DNA from: Bacteroidales bacterium
GTDB lineage: Bacteria > Bacteroidota > Bacteroidia > Bacteroidales > VadinHA17
Assembly: GCA_029210565.1 (NCBI GenBank)
Contig: JARGFQ010000004.1
Coordinates: 229,751-293,750, forward strand
Reading direction: 5' to 3'
DNA: 64,000 bases
Both the position numbers and the translations under genes were made by a program. The notes below the pieces were generated by a model. It did not search any database. It worked only from the letters and a program-made list of their open reading frames with translations, and was not told where the DNA came from. Of the stretch, positions 44,392 to 53,668 are shown one piece after another. Position 1 is the stretch's first letter; the number at the start of each line of letters is the position of its first letter.

Positions 44392-45774
44392 ATGAGAAGA
44401 GTTGCAGCTTTGGCGATAACAGCATTGCTTCTGGCCTTATGCCAGTCGTGCGGAAAAACAGGGCCGGATGATCCTGAAATTGAGCCTGTGATAAACAATG
44501 CCATCATTGATCCTTCAGTGACCTACCAGGAGATGATCGGCTTTGGCGGATCACTTACATGGTATGCCGACAGGATAATAACAAGCCCGCAGAAAACCCA
44601 GATATGCCAGCTTCTTTTCGAAGATCTTGGGACCGACATCATCAGGTTCAAGAACAACTATTACCCTCTGGATTATCCTGCCGTCAAGACTACAGATGTC
44701 ATGGAGAACGCCTCAATTAAGAACCTCTGCACGATCACCGGGGACCTCAGTGCCATTGCCAGGCAATATAACCCGGACATACAGTTTATGGTAAGTTCAT
44801 GGACACCTCCTTCGGCTTTGAAAAGCAACGACAACCTGCGGGAAGGGACCCTGAAAAAGGAGGATGGAGCTTTCATGTACGAGGCCTTCGCCGAGTACTG
44901 GAATGACGTTCTTGATCACCTCCCGTTCAATCCTGACTACATAAGCATCCAGAATGAACCCGGTTGGGTCACTCCTGGCTGGGAAACCTGTGAGTGGCGC
45001 CCCACAGAGACAGCTGATTTCCCCGGATTTGTGAATGTCTTCGACGCGGTCTGGAATAAGATCAGTACGCGGGAAAATCCACCGAACATGCTCGGGCCCG
45101 AGGCTGAGAACATAGGTCACAGCAGCAAACTGGGTGGCAACACCTTCGGACTCTTCTCAACCCCGGTCAAAAACAAGCAGCACCTGGCGGCTTATGCCTA
45201 TCACACCTACAATTATTCGGTTTCAACGCTCATTGCACAGACAAAGGCAGATCTCAATATGATCCGCGATAGTTACGGCAACAGGCCATGCATCATGACC
45301 GAGTACTCAAACTTAACATGGCTCAATACCGCCTGGTTCATCATCCAGAATCTCAATGAGGCCAATGCCTCTGGTTACCTGTACTGGCTGATGGCCTGGA
45401 GCGACACCAATTCAGATTCCATGATCAAGCTGACCAGTTCAGGCAGCTACTCCCTTACTCCGTTCTATTATGTTATGAAGCACTTTTCCAGGGAGATTGA
45501 CAGGGGGTATGTCCGTATCAATATTCTGTCACTTTTGATCCCGATGTCAGCATTCATCGATCCTAAAGGCAAAAAGATCACCGTTGTTGCGGTAAATCCA
45601 ACAGTTGATGCAGTCAATTACGATTTCAGGGTTACCGGCAAGACTGTAAAATCAATAAGGGCAGTCCAGACTGACGCGGTGAACAGCTACAAGGAGACCC
45701 AACCTGTCGGCACTGATAAGTATATCATTCTGAAACCGAAGTCAGTAACTACAGTCGTTCTTGAGCTGTCATAA
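44392..45774 (+). CDS. GH30 glycosidase, probable glucuronoxylanase or xylosidase, lipoprotein
   Basis: A 460-residue GH30 enzyme. The signal MRRVAALAITALLLALCQSC carries Cys20. Acid/base Glu189 is in SIQNEPGW and nucleophile Glu304 is in IMTEYSN. The first beta-strand EMIGFGGSL and the MVSSWTPPSALKSN block are typical of the family, and a small beta-sandwich domain follows the barrel. In a glucuronoxylan cluster, subfamily 8-type activity (cutting xylan at methyl-glucuronyl branches) is plausible. I cannot assign the subfamily from motifs alone. Confidence 0.85.
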   Translation: MRRVAALAITALLLALCQSCGKTGPDDPEIEPVINNAIIDPSVTYQEMIGFGGSLTWYADRIITSPQKTQICQLLFEDLGTDIIRFKNNYYPLDYPAVKTTDVMENASIKNLCTITGDLSAIARQYNPDIQFMVSSWTPPSALKSNDNLREGTLKKEDGAFMYEAFAEYWNDVLDHLPFNPDYISIQNEPGWVTPGWETCEWRPTETADFPGFVNVFDAVWNKISTRENPPNMLGPEAENIGHSSKLGGNTFGLFSTPVKNKQHLAAYAYHTYNYSVSTLIAQTKADLNMIRDSYGNRPCIMTEYSNLTWLNTAWFIIQNLNEANASGYLYWLMAWSDTNSDSMIKLTSSGSYSLTPFYYVMKHFSREIDRGYVRINILSLLIPMSAFIDPKGKKITVVAVNPTVDAVNYDFRVTGKTVKSIRAVQTDAVNSYKETQPVGTDKYIILKPKSVTTVVLELS

Positions 45775-45795
45775 TCATAACAAACTATCCCGCCG

Positions 45796-48700
45796 ATGAA
45801 TAAGAACTCAGGCACCTTACCTTCAGGCTTTAACACATTAAGACACCATGACCGGACTACTGCAAGACCTCATGACCGCATGACTGCAAGACCTCAAGTC
45901 TCGAAGACTTCAGACCTGAGAACCCTGTTCGCCTCCCTCCTGCTTGCCCTGTCACTATGTGGCATCCCTGCCGCCGGTCAGGAGCAGGCTGAGGTGATAA
46001 TTTCAGCTGAGAAGAGTGCCGGATCACTTGCTCTTGTCTCTGCCGGCAGTTGTGCACCCCTCTGCGTAAGCCCCGGCGACTGGCCCGGTGTCATGCGGGC
46101 ATTGACCGACCTACAAAATGATCTTTCCCGTGTCACGGGGACCATGCCTGAACTCATCACAGGCAAAAAGGTCTCAGGGGCTGATGTGATAATAATTGCC
46201 GGTACAATCGGCAAAAGCGCCCTTGTTGACAGGCTGGTCAGGAAAAGGCGAATTGATGTGAGTGACATTGCAGGCAAATGGGAGTCATATCTTATCGAAG
46301 CAATTGACAGACCCTTTCCGGGAGTCCGGAAGGCCATTGTAATAGCAGGCAGTGATAGGCGGGGCACGATCTACGGCATTTATGAGATCTCCAGGCAGAT
46401 CGGAGTCTCACCCTGGCACTGGTGGGCTGACGTTCCGGTCCGTAAAAGCGATGAGCTTTATTTGAATCCCGGTCGTTATGTCGCGGGAGAACCTTCTGTA
46501 AAATACCGGGGCATCTTTCTTAACGACGAGTACCCGGCCCTGACAAGATGGGTCTCCTTCAGGTACGGTGATGTCAAACCCTCTGACGATCCTCCCATAC
46601 CCCCCGGCGTCGCAAACTACGGAAGCGAATTCTACTCAAGGATCTTCGAGCTGCTGCTTCGGCTGAAGGCCAACTATCTCTGGCCTGCTATGTGGAACAA
46701 CGCCTTCAACGAGGATGATCCCCGCAACGCGGCACTGGCCGATGATTATGGCATAGTCATGGGCACCAGTCACCAGGAACCTATGATCAGGGCACAGAAG
46801 GAGTGGGACAGGAGATATAAAAACACCCTCGGCTACTGGAGCTGGAGTGACCACGCCGATACGCTGGTGAAATTTTGGCGCGACGGTATCCGACGCAACA
46901 GGGATTTTGAAAGTATCGTCACCATCGGACTGCGCGGTGCTGATGACACGGAGATGGGGCCGGGAGGACCGGCAGCGAACATAGCCCGACTGGAAAAGAT
47001 AGTGGACGTCCAGCGAAACATCATCGCTGAAGAGATAAACCCTGACGTCACCCGGGTACCCCAGATGTGGTGCCTCTACAAGGAGGTGCAGGACTATTAT
47101 TACGAAGGTATGAGGGTTCCTGACGACGTCACCCTCCTGTGGGCAGAGGACAACTGGGGTAATGTGAGGCGTCTGCCGACAGCCGATGAGCGGCGGCGCA
47201 ACGGCAGTGCAGGGGTCTATTACCACTTTGACTATCACGGCGGACCGCGCAGCTACCAGTGGATCAACACCAGCCCCATACCGAAGATATGGGACCAGAT
47301 GTCGCTGGCCAGACAGTACGGTGCCGACAGGATCTGGATAGTAAATGTCGGGCACTTCAGAGGCTATGAGGTACCAATAGAATATTTCCTCTCCCTGGCA
47401 TGGGATACAGAGGCATTCAGCAGCGATGCAATGTCGGAATGGACATCGCAGTGGGCCGCCTCGGTTTTCGGTCCTGACTATGCCCCGGAGATCGCCGACA
47501 TCATCTCTCGCTATACCAGGTACAACGGGCGCCGCAAGCCGGAACTGCTGCGGCCTGACACCTACAGCCTGGTGAACTACAACGAGGCAGAGAGGATTGT
47601 TGAAGAATACAAAAGCCTGTCGGACAGGGCAGAAGCTATCGGGCAGCAACTGCCGGAGGAGATGAAGGATGCATACTTCCATCTGGTCCTCTTCCCGGTG
47701 AAGGCGTGCGCCCTGGTTAATGAGCTCTATGTCACCGCCGGCAAGAATACACTCTATGCGGCTCAGGGCAGGTCGATGACCTCGGCGATGGCTGACCGCA
47801 CCGAAGAGCTCTTCAGGGCAGACACCGCACTGATGGGGTACTACAACAGGGTTTATGCCGAAGGCCGGTGGAAACACTTCATGGACCAGGCCCACCTGGG
47901 TTACGTGGCATGGAACGATCCGCCGGTGAACAGTCTCCGGCATATCAGGCTGGCGAGACCTGACATTCCGGCAGCTGCCACCCCGGCGGTGGCAGTGGAG
48001 GGATCCCAGGCAGCATGGCCCGTAACAGCACCCGAAAATTCGACGAAGGCAACTCCCGAAGCTCTGAAAACTGGTAGCACGACACAGGGATCACCGGGAG
48101 AGGTGACGGCTGGCAGCACGGACCAAACATCCCCGGCGTCGTGTGAGGCTCCCCTCCTGCCGCAATTCGATCTCTTCAACAAACAGACCAGGTACTTTGA
48201 AATCTTCAACAGGGGCAACATACCATTTGACTATACAGTCACAACTGGCAACCCCTGGATCACCCTGAGCCACACCTCCGGCAGAGTGACTGACCAGCAG
48301 CGAGTGACGGTAAGCGTCGACTGGCCCATGCTGACCGGAATGTTAAAGGCAGCTTCATCCTCTGTCGAAGGCTCCGGTCTCACCGGCGGGCTGCATGAGG
48401 GAACGGTAACCGTCAGCGCTGCCGGCGGAGAGATAAAAATTGTGGTCCCGGCCTTCTGCCCCACCCTGCCCGATCCTGCAGATCTGAAAGGGTTCGTGGA
48501 GGGCGAAGGTTATGTATCAATGGAAGCAGCCAGCTATACTTCCCGCCATGACACTGAAGAGAGGAACTGGGAGTGGATTGAAGACTACGGCCGCACCCAC
48601 TCAGGCATGCGCGCAACAGCGGTGACAGATGCTCCGCCCGCACAGCCGGGGAAAGATGCCCCATGGCTTGAATACCGGATATACCTTTTCTCATCCGGCG

Positions 48701-49095
48701 ATTTTGAAACCACCCTGTATATGGCACCGTCGCTCAACTTTCTGCCCGACAGGGACTTCCGGATAGGACTCTCAGTTGATGACGGTGAACCGCAACCGCT
48801 CACGGTAGTGCCGAAGGAGTTCAACGCCGAGAACGGCAACAGGGAATGGGAGGAGACTGTGAGGAACAGCACCCGCTACGTCAGCGGTAAGATCACCATC
48901 ACCGAACCCGGATACCATATCCTTAAAGTGTGGATGATTGACCCGGGAATGGTGCTTGAAAAGATTGTTGTAAATACCGGGGGACTGAGGCCGTCGTACC
49001 TTGGCCCGCCGGAGAGCCATTTTGGGCAGTCGGCAGTCCTCAGTCGTCCGCCTGCGCCAAGGCTCCGGTGGCTGGAAGCAGTCAGCGACCATTGA
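45796..49095 (+). CDS. GH115 alpha-1,2-(4-O-methyl)glucuronidase
   Basis: A large GH115 enzyme (1099 residues in this frame). The core carries RGIFLNDEYPALTRWV, LKANYLWPAMWNNAFNEDDP, MGTSHQEPM and LWAEDNWGNVRRLP, and the C-terminal end of the fold reaches GPPES. It removes 4-O-methyl-glucuronic acid from xylan. The N-terminus is doubtful: an ATG at 45880 gives a simpler start before the signal-like LRTLFASLLLALSLCGIP, while the first 28 residues come from a 24-bp repeat. A Thr/Ser/Pro-rich insert (about 735-790) separates the catalytic part from the C-terminal domain. The last 26 residues are encoded by heptamer-like repeat DNA. The gene sits 21 bases after GH30. Confidence 0.88.
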   Translation: MNKNSGTLPSGFNTLRHHDRTTARPHDRMTARPQVSKTSDLRTLFASLLLALSLCGIPAAGQEQAEVIISAEKSAGSLALVSAGSCAPLCVSPGDWPGVMRALTDLQNDLSRVTGTMPELITGKKVSGADVIIIAGTIGKSALVDRLVRKRRIDVSDIAGKWESYLIEAIDRPFPGVRKAIVIAGSDRRGTIYGIYEISRQIGVSPWHWWADVPVRKSDELYLNPGRYVAGEPSVKYRGIFLNDEYPALTRWVSFRYGDVKPSDDPPIPPGVANYGSEFYSRIFELLLRLKANYLWPAMWNNAFNEDDPRNAALADDYGIVMGTSHQEPMIRAQKEWDRRYKNTLGYWSWSDHADTLVKFWRDGIRRNRDFESIVTIGLRGADDTEMGPGGPAANIARLEKIVDVQRNIIAEEINPDVTRVPQMWCLYKEVQDYYYEGMRVPDDVTLLWAEDNWGNVRRLPTADERRRNGSAGVYYHFDYHGGPRSYQWINTSPIPKIWDQMSLARQYGADRIWIVNVGHFRGYEVPIEYFLSLAWDTEAFSSDAMSEWTSQWAASVFGPDYAPEIADIISRYTRYNGRRKPELLRPDTYSLVNYNEAERIVEEYKSLSDRAEAIGQQLPEEMKDAYFHLVLFPVKACALVNELYVTAGKNTLYAAQGRSMTSAMADRTEELFRADTALMGYYNRVYAEGRWKHFMDQAHLGYVAWNDPPVNSLRHIRLARPDIPAAATPAVAVEGSQAAWPVTAPENSTKATPEALKTGSTTQGSPGEVTAGSTDQTSPASCEAPLLPQFDLFNKQTRYFEIFNRGNIPFDYTVTTGNPWITLSHTSGRVTDQQRVTVSVDWPMLTGMLKAASSSVEGSGLTGGLHEGTVTVSAAGGEIKIVVPAFCPTLPDPADLKGFVEGEGYVSMEAASYTSRHDTEERNWEWIEDYGRTHSGMRATAVTDAPPAQPGKDAPWLEYRIYLFSSGDFETTLYMAPSLNFLPDRDFRIGLSVDDGEPQPLTVVPKEFNAENGNREWEETVRNSTRYVSGKITITEPGYHILKVWMIDPGMVLEKIVVNTGGLRPSYLGPPESHFGQSAVLSRPPAPRLRWLEAVSDH
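45848..45895 (+). repeat. 24-bp direct repeat at the GH115 5' end
   Basis: Two adjacent 24-base units (45848-45871 and 45872-45895) agree at 21 of 24 positions, both ending ACTGCAAGACCTC. Being a multiple of three, they add HDRTTARP/HDRMTARP to the reading frame. They sit just before the signal peptide code. Confidence 0.75.
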
Positions 49096-49201
49096 CGGGG
49101 ACGAAAGACAGCGGACAGCATTCAGAGAATTGACCTTCAGACATCAGACCTTCACCGTCATCCAAAGCTTTAACGAAGGATTTAACCTTAAGAGAAACAT
49201 C

Positions 49202-51148
49202 ATGAAAACACGAATTATCCTCATCACTACGATTATCCTGACGCTGCTGACAGCTCTTCCGCTGCATGGCCAGGTGAGACTACCCCGGCTGATCAGCGAC
49301 GGCATGGTACTGCAGCGGGATACGGAACTGAAAATATGGGGCTGGGCCTCCCCGGGTGAGAAGGTAACCCTGGAGTTTATCGGTCAAAAATACGAAGTAA
49401 CCGCTGATGAATCAGGAATATGGAAAGTGACTCTTGCACCTGCCAGTGCCGGCGGGCCACATGATATGCTGATAAGGGCAAGCAACTCCACAACCCTGTC
49501 AGATATCCTGGTGGGTGATGTATGGCTCTGCTCGGGTCAGTCGAACATGGAGCTCCCCATGAGGAGGGTTCGTCCTCTCTATGAGGCCGAGATCGCTGCG
49601 GCGGAAAACAATTATATAAGGTCGTTTACCGTGCCAAAGGTGTTTGTCTTTAAAGAGCCGCAGAGCGACCTCTCCGGAGGCAGATGGACGGCTGCAAACC
49701 CGGAAACGGCACTTGATTTCTCAGCTGCAGCCTGGTTCTTCGGAAAGGAGATATATGACAAATACAATGTTCCTGTGGGACTTCTCACCTCAGCCTTCGG
49801 CGGATCACCGGCTGAGGCATGGATCAGCGAGGAGAGCCTCAAGAAATTCCCGGTACACTACAATGAGCTTCAGAAATACAAGTCGGACTCGCTCATGGCT
49901 GCCATAGCCACCGCTGACCATAAACGCACACAGGATTGGTACAATCAGCTTATGAGAGCTGATGAAGCCTATAAGACCTTCGGGGTGAAATGGCATGACC
50001 CGGCTATGTCAACGGACGACTGGAAGACAACGACAATTCCCGGACACTGGTCAGCCACGGAGCTCAAGGGCCTCAATGGCGTTGTATGGTTCAGGAAAGA
50101 GATAATTGTACCGGCATCGGCGGCAGGACAACCCGGCAGTATCAACCTCGGGAGGATCGTTGATGCGGACTCAGCATTTTTGAACGGAACCTTCATTGGC
50201 ACAGTATCTTACCAGTACCCTCCGCGACGGTATACAATCCCGGCCGGCCTGTTAAAGGAAGGCAGCAATATTTTGACCGTAAGAGTGATAAGTAATATCG
50301 GGGACGGAGGATTCGTACCGGAAAAACCTTATGATCTGTCTGCAGGTGACTTCCAGACCAGCCTTGAGGGCGAGTGGAAATACCAAGTAGGGGCTGTAAT
50401 GCCGCCGCTGAGGGGACAGACATTCTTCGGTTACAAGCCTGCCGGACTATATAATGCCATGCTGGCACCCTTGCTGAACTACAGCATAAAGGGCATTCTC
50501 TGGTACCAGGGAGAATCGAATGCCGGAAGGCCGGATGAGTACAGGAGTCTCCTGCCTGCCCTGATAAAAGACTGGCGAGAGAGCTTCGGCCAGGGTGATC
50601 TGCCCTTCCTGTTAGTGCAGCTGCCGAACTTCATGGAAGCGAAGGAAGATCCCTCGGAGAGCGGCTGGGCCATGTTCAGGGAAGCGCAGACGGAAGCGCT
50701 TAAACTGCCGGCAACGGGAATGGCTGTAACAATTGATATTGGTGAATGGAATGATATCCACCCGCTTAACAAAAAGGATGTCGGGACAAGACTGGCACTG
50801 GTTGCCATGAAGGTCGCATACGGAGAAGACGACCTGGTCTCGTCTGGACCTGTATATAAGGGAATGACCATAAAGAGAAGAAGAATAATCCTCAGCTTTG
50901 ATAACACCGGTTACGGGTTAATGGTGAAAGGCGACGGGAAGCTTCAGCAATTTGCAATTGCCGGTGCAGACATGGATTTTATATGGGCAAAGGCGAAAAT
51001 CAGGGGAGATAAGGTTATAGTCAAAGGAAGAAAAATAAGGCACCCGGTTGCTGTCAGGTATGCATGGGCTGATAATCCCGAGGGTGCCAACCTCTTTAAC
51101 CTTGAAGGATTGCCAGCAGCTCCGTTCCGGACTGATAACAGGGAGTAG
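49202..51148 (+). CDS. sialate-O-acetylesterase-type carbohydrate esterase
   Basis: A 648-residue exported SGNH-type esterase with signal MKTRIILITTIILTLLTALP. Nucleophile Ser114 is in LCSGQSNMELP, WYQGESNAG is the second block, and an Asp/His pair sits in DIGEWNDIHP. A beta-sandwich insert (about 250-400) interrupts the hydrolase domain, as in the CE20/SIAE group. In this locus it most likely removes acetyl groups from xylan. I chose ATG 49202 rather than 49001 because it gives a clean signal and does not overlap GH115. It is the last gene of the plus-strand operon. Confidence 0.85.
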   Translation: MKTRIILITTIILTLLTALPLHGQVRLPRLISDGMVLQRDTELKIWGWASPGEKVTLEFIGQKYEVTADESGIWKVTLAPASAGGPHDMLIRASNSTTLSDILVGDVWLCSGQSNMELPMRRVRPLYEAEIAAAENNYIRSFTVPKVFVFKEPQSDLSGGRWTAANPETALDFSAAAWFFGKEIYDKYNVPVGLLTSAFGGSPAEAWISEESLKKFPVHYNELQKYKSDSLMAAIATADHKRTQDWYNQLMRADEAYKTFGVKWHDPAMSTDDWKTTTIPGHWSATELKGLNGVVWFRKEIIVPASAAGQPGSINLGRIVDADSAFLNGTFIGTVSYQYPPRRYTIPAGLLKEGSNILTVRVISNIGDGGFVPEKPYDLSAGDFQTSLEGEWKYQVGAVMPPLRGQTFFGYKPAGLYNAMLAPLLNYSIKGILWYQGESNAGRPDEYRSLLPALIKDWRESFGQGDLPFLLVQLPNFMEAKEDPSESGWAMFREAQTEALKLPATGMAVTIDIGEWNDIHPLNKKDVGTRLALVAMKVAYGEDDLVSSGPVYKGMTIKRRRIILSFDNTGYGLMVKGDGKLQQFAIAGADMDFIWAKAKIRGDKVIVKGRKIRHPVAVRYAWADNPEGANLFNLEGLPAAPFRTDNRE

Positions 51149-51152
51149 GCAG

Positions 51153-51215
51153 TAGAGGGGCGAGCGAAGAGTAATGACCCGGTGGGTCATTACCGCGAGC
51201 AGCCAGCTTGCAGGG
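51153..51215. repeat. 63-bp dispersed repeat, copy B
   Basis: This is the partner of the copy at 20341-20403, 52 of 63 bases identical with no gaps. The 19-base palindromic core is at 51173-51191. It lies in the 120-base gap between the two converging xylan operons and might act as a shared transcription end, though it lacks a T run. Confidence 0.8.
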
Positions 51216-51268
51216 AGGGCAACAGGCAGCAGTCTGTCCGAAAATCGCACATCGCAGATCGCAAATCC

Positions 51269-51925
51269 CTAGGTTTTTCTTCCCCGGTAGAGGCAGTTTT
51301 TATCATCGCACATACTACAACTATAGGGAGCAAATCTCACCTTCCTGCCAATTCCGATAATCCCGCTGACTGACTTGACGGGTTTCATCAGCGCCGACTC
51401 CGTGAGTGTGACGCCGCCGTAATTATCCCTGAGAAAGATGAACAGTTTGTGCTGCTCAGCCATATCCCATCCGCAATAGCCGGGACTGAACCTGTTGGTT
51501 ATCCCGTAGCCGCCGGCCTCCATTGTCCGCCGAAGCTCCTGCAACATCATGTCAGCTGCATTCTCAACCACGATGGTTCCTGTCACGTCATAGACATAAC
51601 CTTTCAGAAGGTCAGCATCAGGGGTACTGCATCTGCTGCGGTCACTGACTGTCGCTCCTGCCGTGCAGACAAAGAGGGCGACCTTCTCCGCCTCACGGAT
51701 CTGCACGGTGACAGTGAGGCCAGGGCTCAAGACGACTTCCTGAAGTGTGAGTGTGCCGGCATCGGTATCAATAGCGATATCATCAATTATTCTGTACTCC
51801 GCCCTAATCTCCTCATGCGCTATAAGCTCATCAAATACCTCCGTGATGACGGCTGTGAGATATCCCGGGGCATTGCCTGCGGGATAACCCATTGCTCTCT
51901 CCAGCGCCCTGACAGAGGGGAGCAT
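51269..51925 (-). CDS. stand-alone MetH activation-domain protein
   Basis: A 218-residue protein equal to the SAM-binding activation domain of cobalamin-dependent methionine synthase, without the other MetH domains. It has NRFSPGYCGWDMAEQHKLF and SALMKPVKSVSGIIGIG, matching the MetH reactivation fold, plus a C-terminal Cys cluster CSMCDDKNC that could bind a metal or Fe-S cluster. It should reductively remethylate oxidised cob(II)alamin on the nearby corrinoid protein. It starts 26 bases after the methyltransferase gene, in one transcript. Confidence 0.82.
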   Translation of the reverse strand: MLPSVRALERAMGYPAGNAPGYLTAVITEVFDELIAHEEIRAEYRIIDDIAIDTDAGTLTLQEVVLSPGLTVTVQIREAEKVALFVCTAGATVSDRSRCSTPDADLLKGYVYDVTGTIVVENAADMMLQELRRTMEAGGYGITNRFSPGYCGWDMAEQHKLFIFLRDNYGGVTLTESALMKPVKSVSGIIGIGRKVRFAPYSCSMCDDKNCLYRGRKT

Positions 51926-51951
51926 TTCTCTGAATGTATAACTGAAAGCAG

Positions 51952-52797
<846 letters not shown>

Positions 52798-52909
52798 GAG
52801 CCAAGGCTATTTATCAGACATAACTGATTCAGGCGAATCCCTCTCTGTTTATTTAAGGATAACGATTGACAATTTTTCTAAGAGCTTAAAGGAGATTGCC
52901 ATACAGCAG

Positions 52910-52941
52910 CAAATATAAGATTAATTACCTCCCGAATCAAA
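52910..52941 (-). promoter_or_regulatory. promoter of the methyltransferase/activase pair
   Basis: TTTG (52941-52938), 20 bases, TATATTTG (52917-52910) on the minus strand is a full consensus Bacteroidota promoter. The leader to the start at 52797 is about 105-110 bases; I find no clear cobalamin riboswitch box in it. Confidence 0.7.
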
Positions 52942-52982
52942 ACCCGGTTTCCCCTGTGGCTGAGACTCAGCTTTGACGGGTT
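52938..52982 (-). terminator. structured element after the corrinoid gene
   Basis: AACCCG/CGGGTT outer stem (52977-52982 with 52941-52946) encloses a perfect GCTGA-GAC-TCAGC hairpin (52959-52971), followed on the minus strand by only four T. It may be a weak terminator closing the GH10-corrinoid transcript or an RNA processing site. Confidence 0.45.
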
Positions 52983-52998
52983 GAGAGGCTGCCGTATT

Positions 52999-53667
52999 TT
53001 ACTGAGCAAGGGTACTGAGGTAATCGACCGCTCCCTGGGGGTCTGGAGCATAGAAGTCGGCACCTATCTTTTCGCAGAACTCTGATGTTACCGGTGCTCC
53101 GCCGACAAGTATCTGCAGGTGAGGAAATTTCTCCTTCAGAGTTGCCGTTGTCTTGCGCATGTTCTCCATGGTAGTGGTTAGGAGTGCCGATAGTCCGACG
53201 ATCGCTCCGGGGTGTTTCTCTGCAGCATCAATGAATTCATCAACGCTTACATCCACCCCGAGATCAATGATCTCCCATCCAGCGCCCTCTATCATCATGG
53301 CTACCAGGTTCTTTCCTATGTCATGCAGATCGCCCGTCACGGTGCCTATGATAAAGGTGCCTTTCCGCCTGGTTTCACCGGAGAGATAATAGGGTCTGAT
53401 ATGTGTCATTGAGCTGCTCATTGCCTTTGCGGCCATGAGCATCTGGGGAACGAAGATCTCGTTCCTGCTGAACTTCTGTCCTACCCGTGACATCGCAGGG
53501 ATGAGGGCCTCCTCCAGTATTTCACCCGCACTGATACCGGCATCAAGTGCACTCCGTGTGAGTTCGAAAGCCCCCTCCTGATCTTTCATGGAGGGAGGAT
53601 AGGGTGATTTTATATCTATCTTGCCAAACTCAACGCAGGCAGAGATTTTCTCAAGAAGTTGATTCAT
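52999..53667 (-). CDS. cobalamin-binding corrinoid protein (MtvC/MtaC type)
   Basis: A 222-residue two-domain corrinoid protein. A helical cap (about 5-95) precedes a Rossmann B12 domain with the base-off cobalt ligand His115 in TGDLHDIGKNLV, GLSALLTTTM at 158-167 and VGGAPVT at 188-194. Such proteins shuttle methyl groups between a substrate methyltransferase and a pterin methyltransferase. The ATG follows the GH10 stop after a single base (TGA-A-ATG), so translation is almost certainly coupled to that xylanase gene. Confidence 0.9.
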   Translation of the reverse strand: MNQLLEKISACVEFGKIDIKSPYPPSMKDQEGAFELTRSALDAGISAGEILEEALIPAMSRVGQKFSRNEIFVPQMLMAAKAMSSSMTHIRPYYLSGETRRKGTFIIGTVTGDLHDIGKNLVAMMIEGAGWEIIDLGVDVSVDEFIDAAEKHPGAIVGLSALLTTTMENMRKTTATLKEKFPHLQILVGGAPVTSEFCEKIGADFYAPDPQGAVDYLSTLAQ

Positions 53668-53668
53668 T

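Noticed and set aside
46636..47943. 435-residue frame on the minus strand inside GH115
   Set aside because: It is a mirror of a GC-rich, strongly conserved gene; the plus strand carries clear GH115 motifs.
52798..52998. cobalamin riboswitch ahead of the pterin-binding methyltransferase
   Set aside because: The leader has a GCCACAGGGGAAACC stretch that looks suggestive, but the conserved B12 box and core arrangement are not found.
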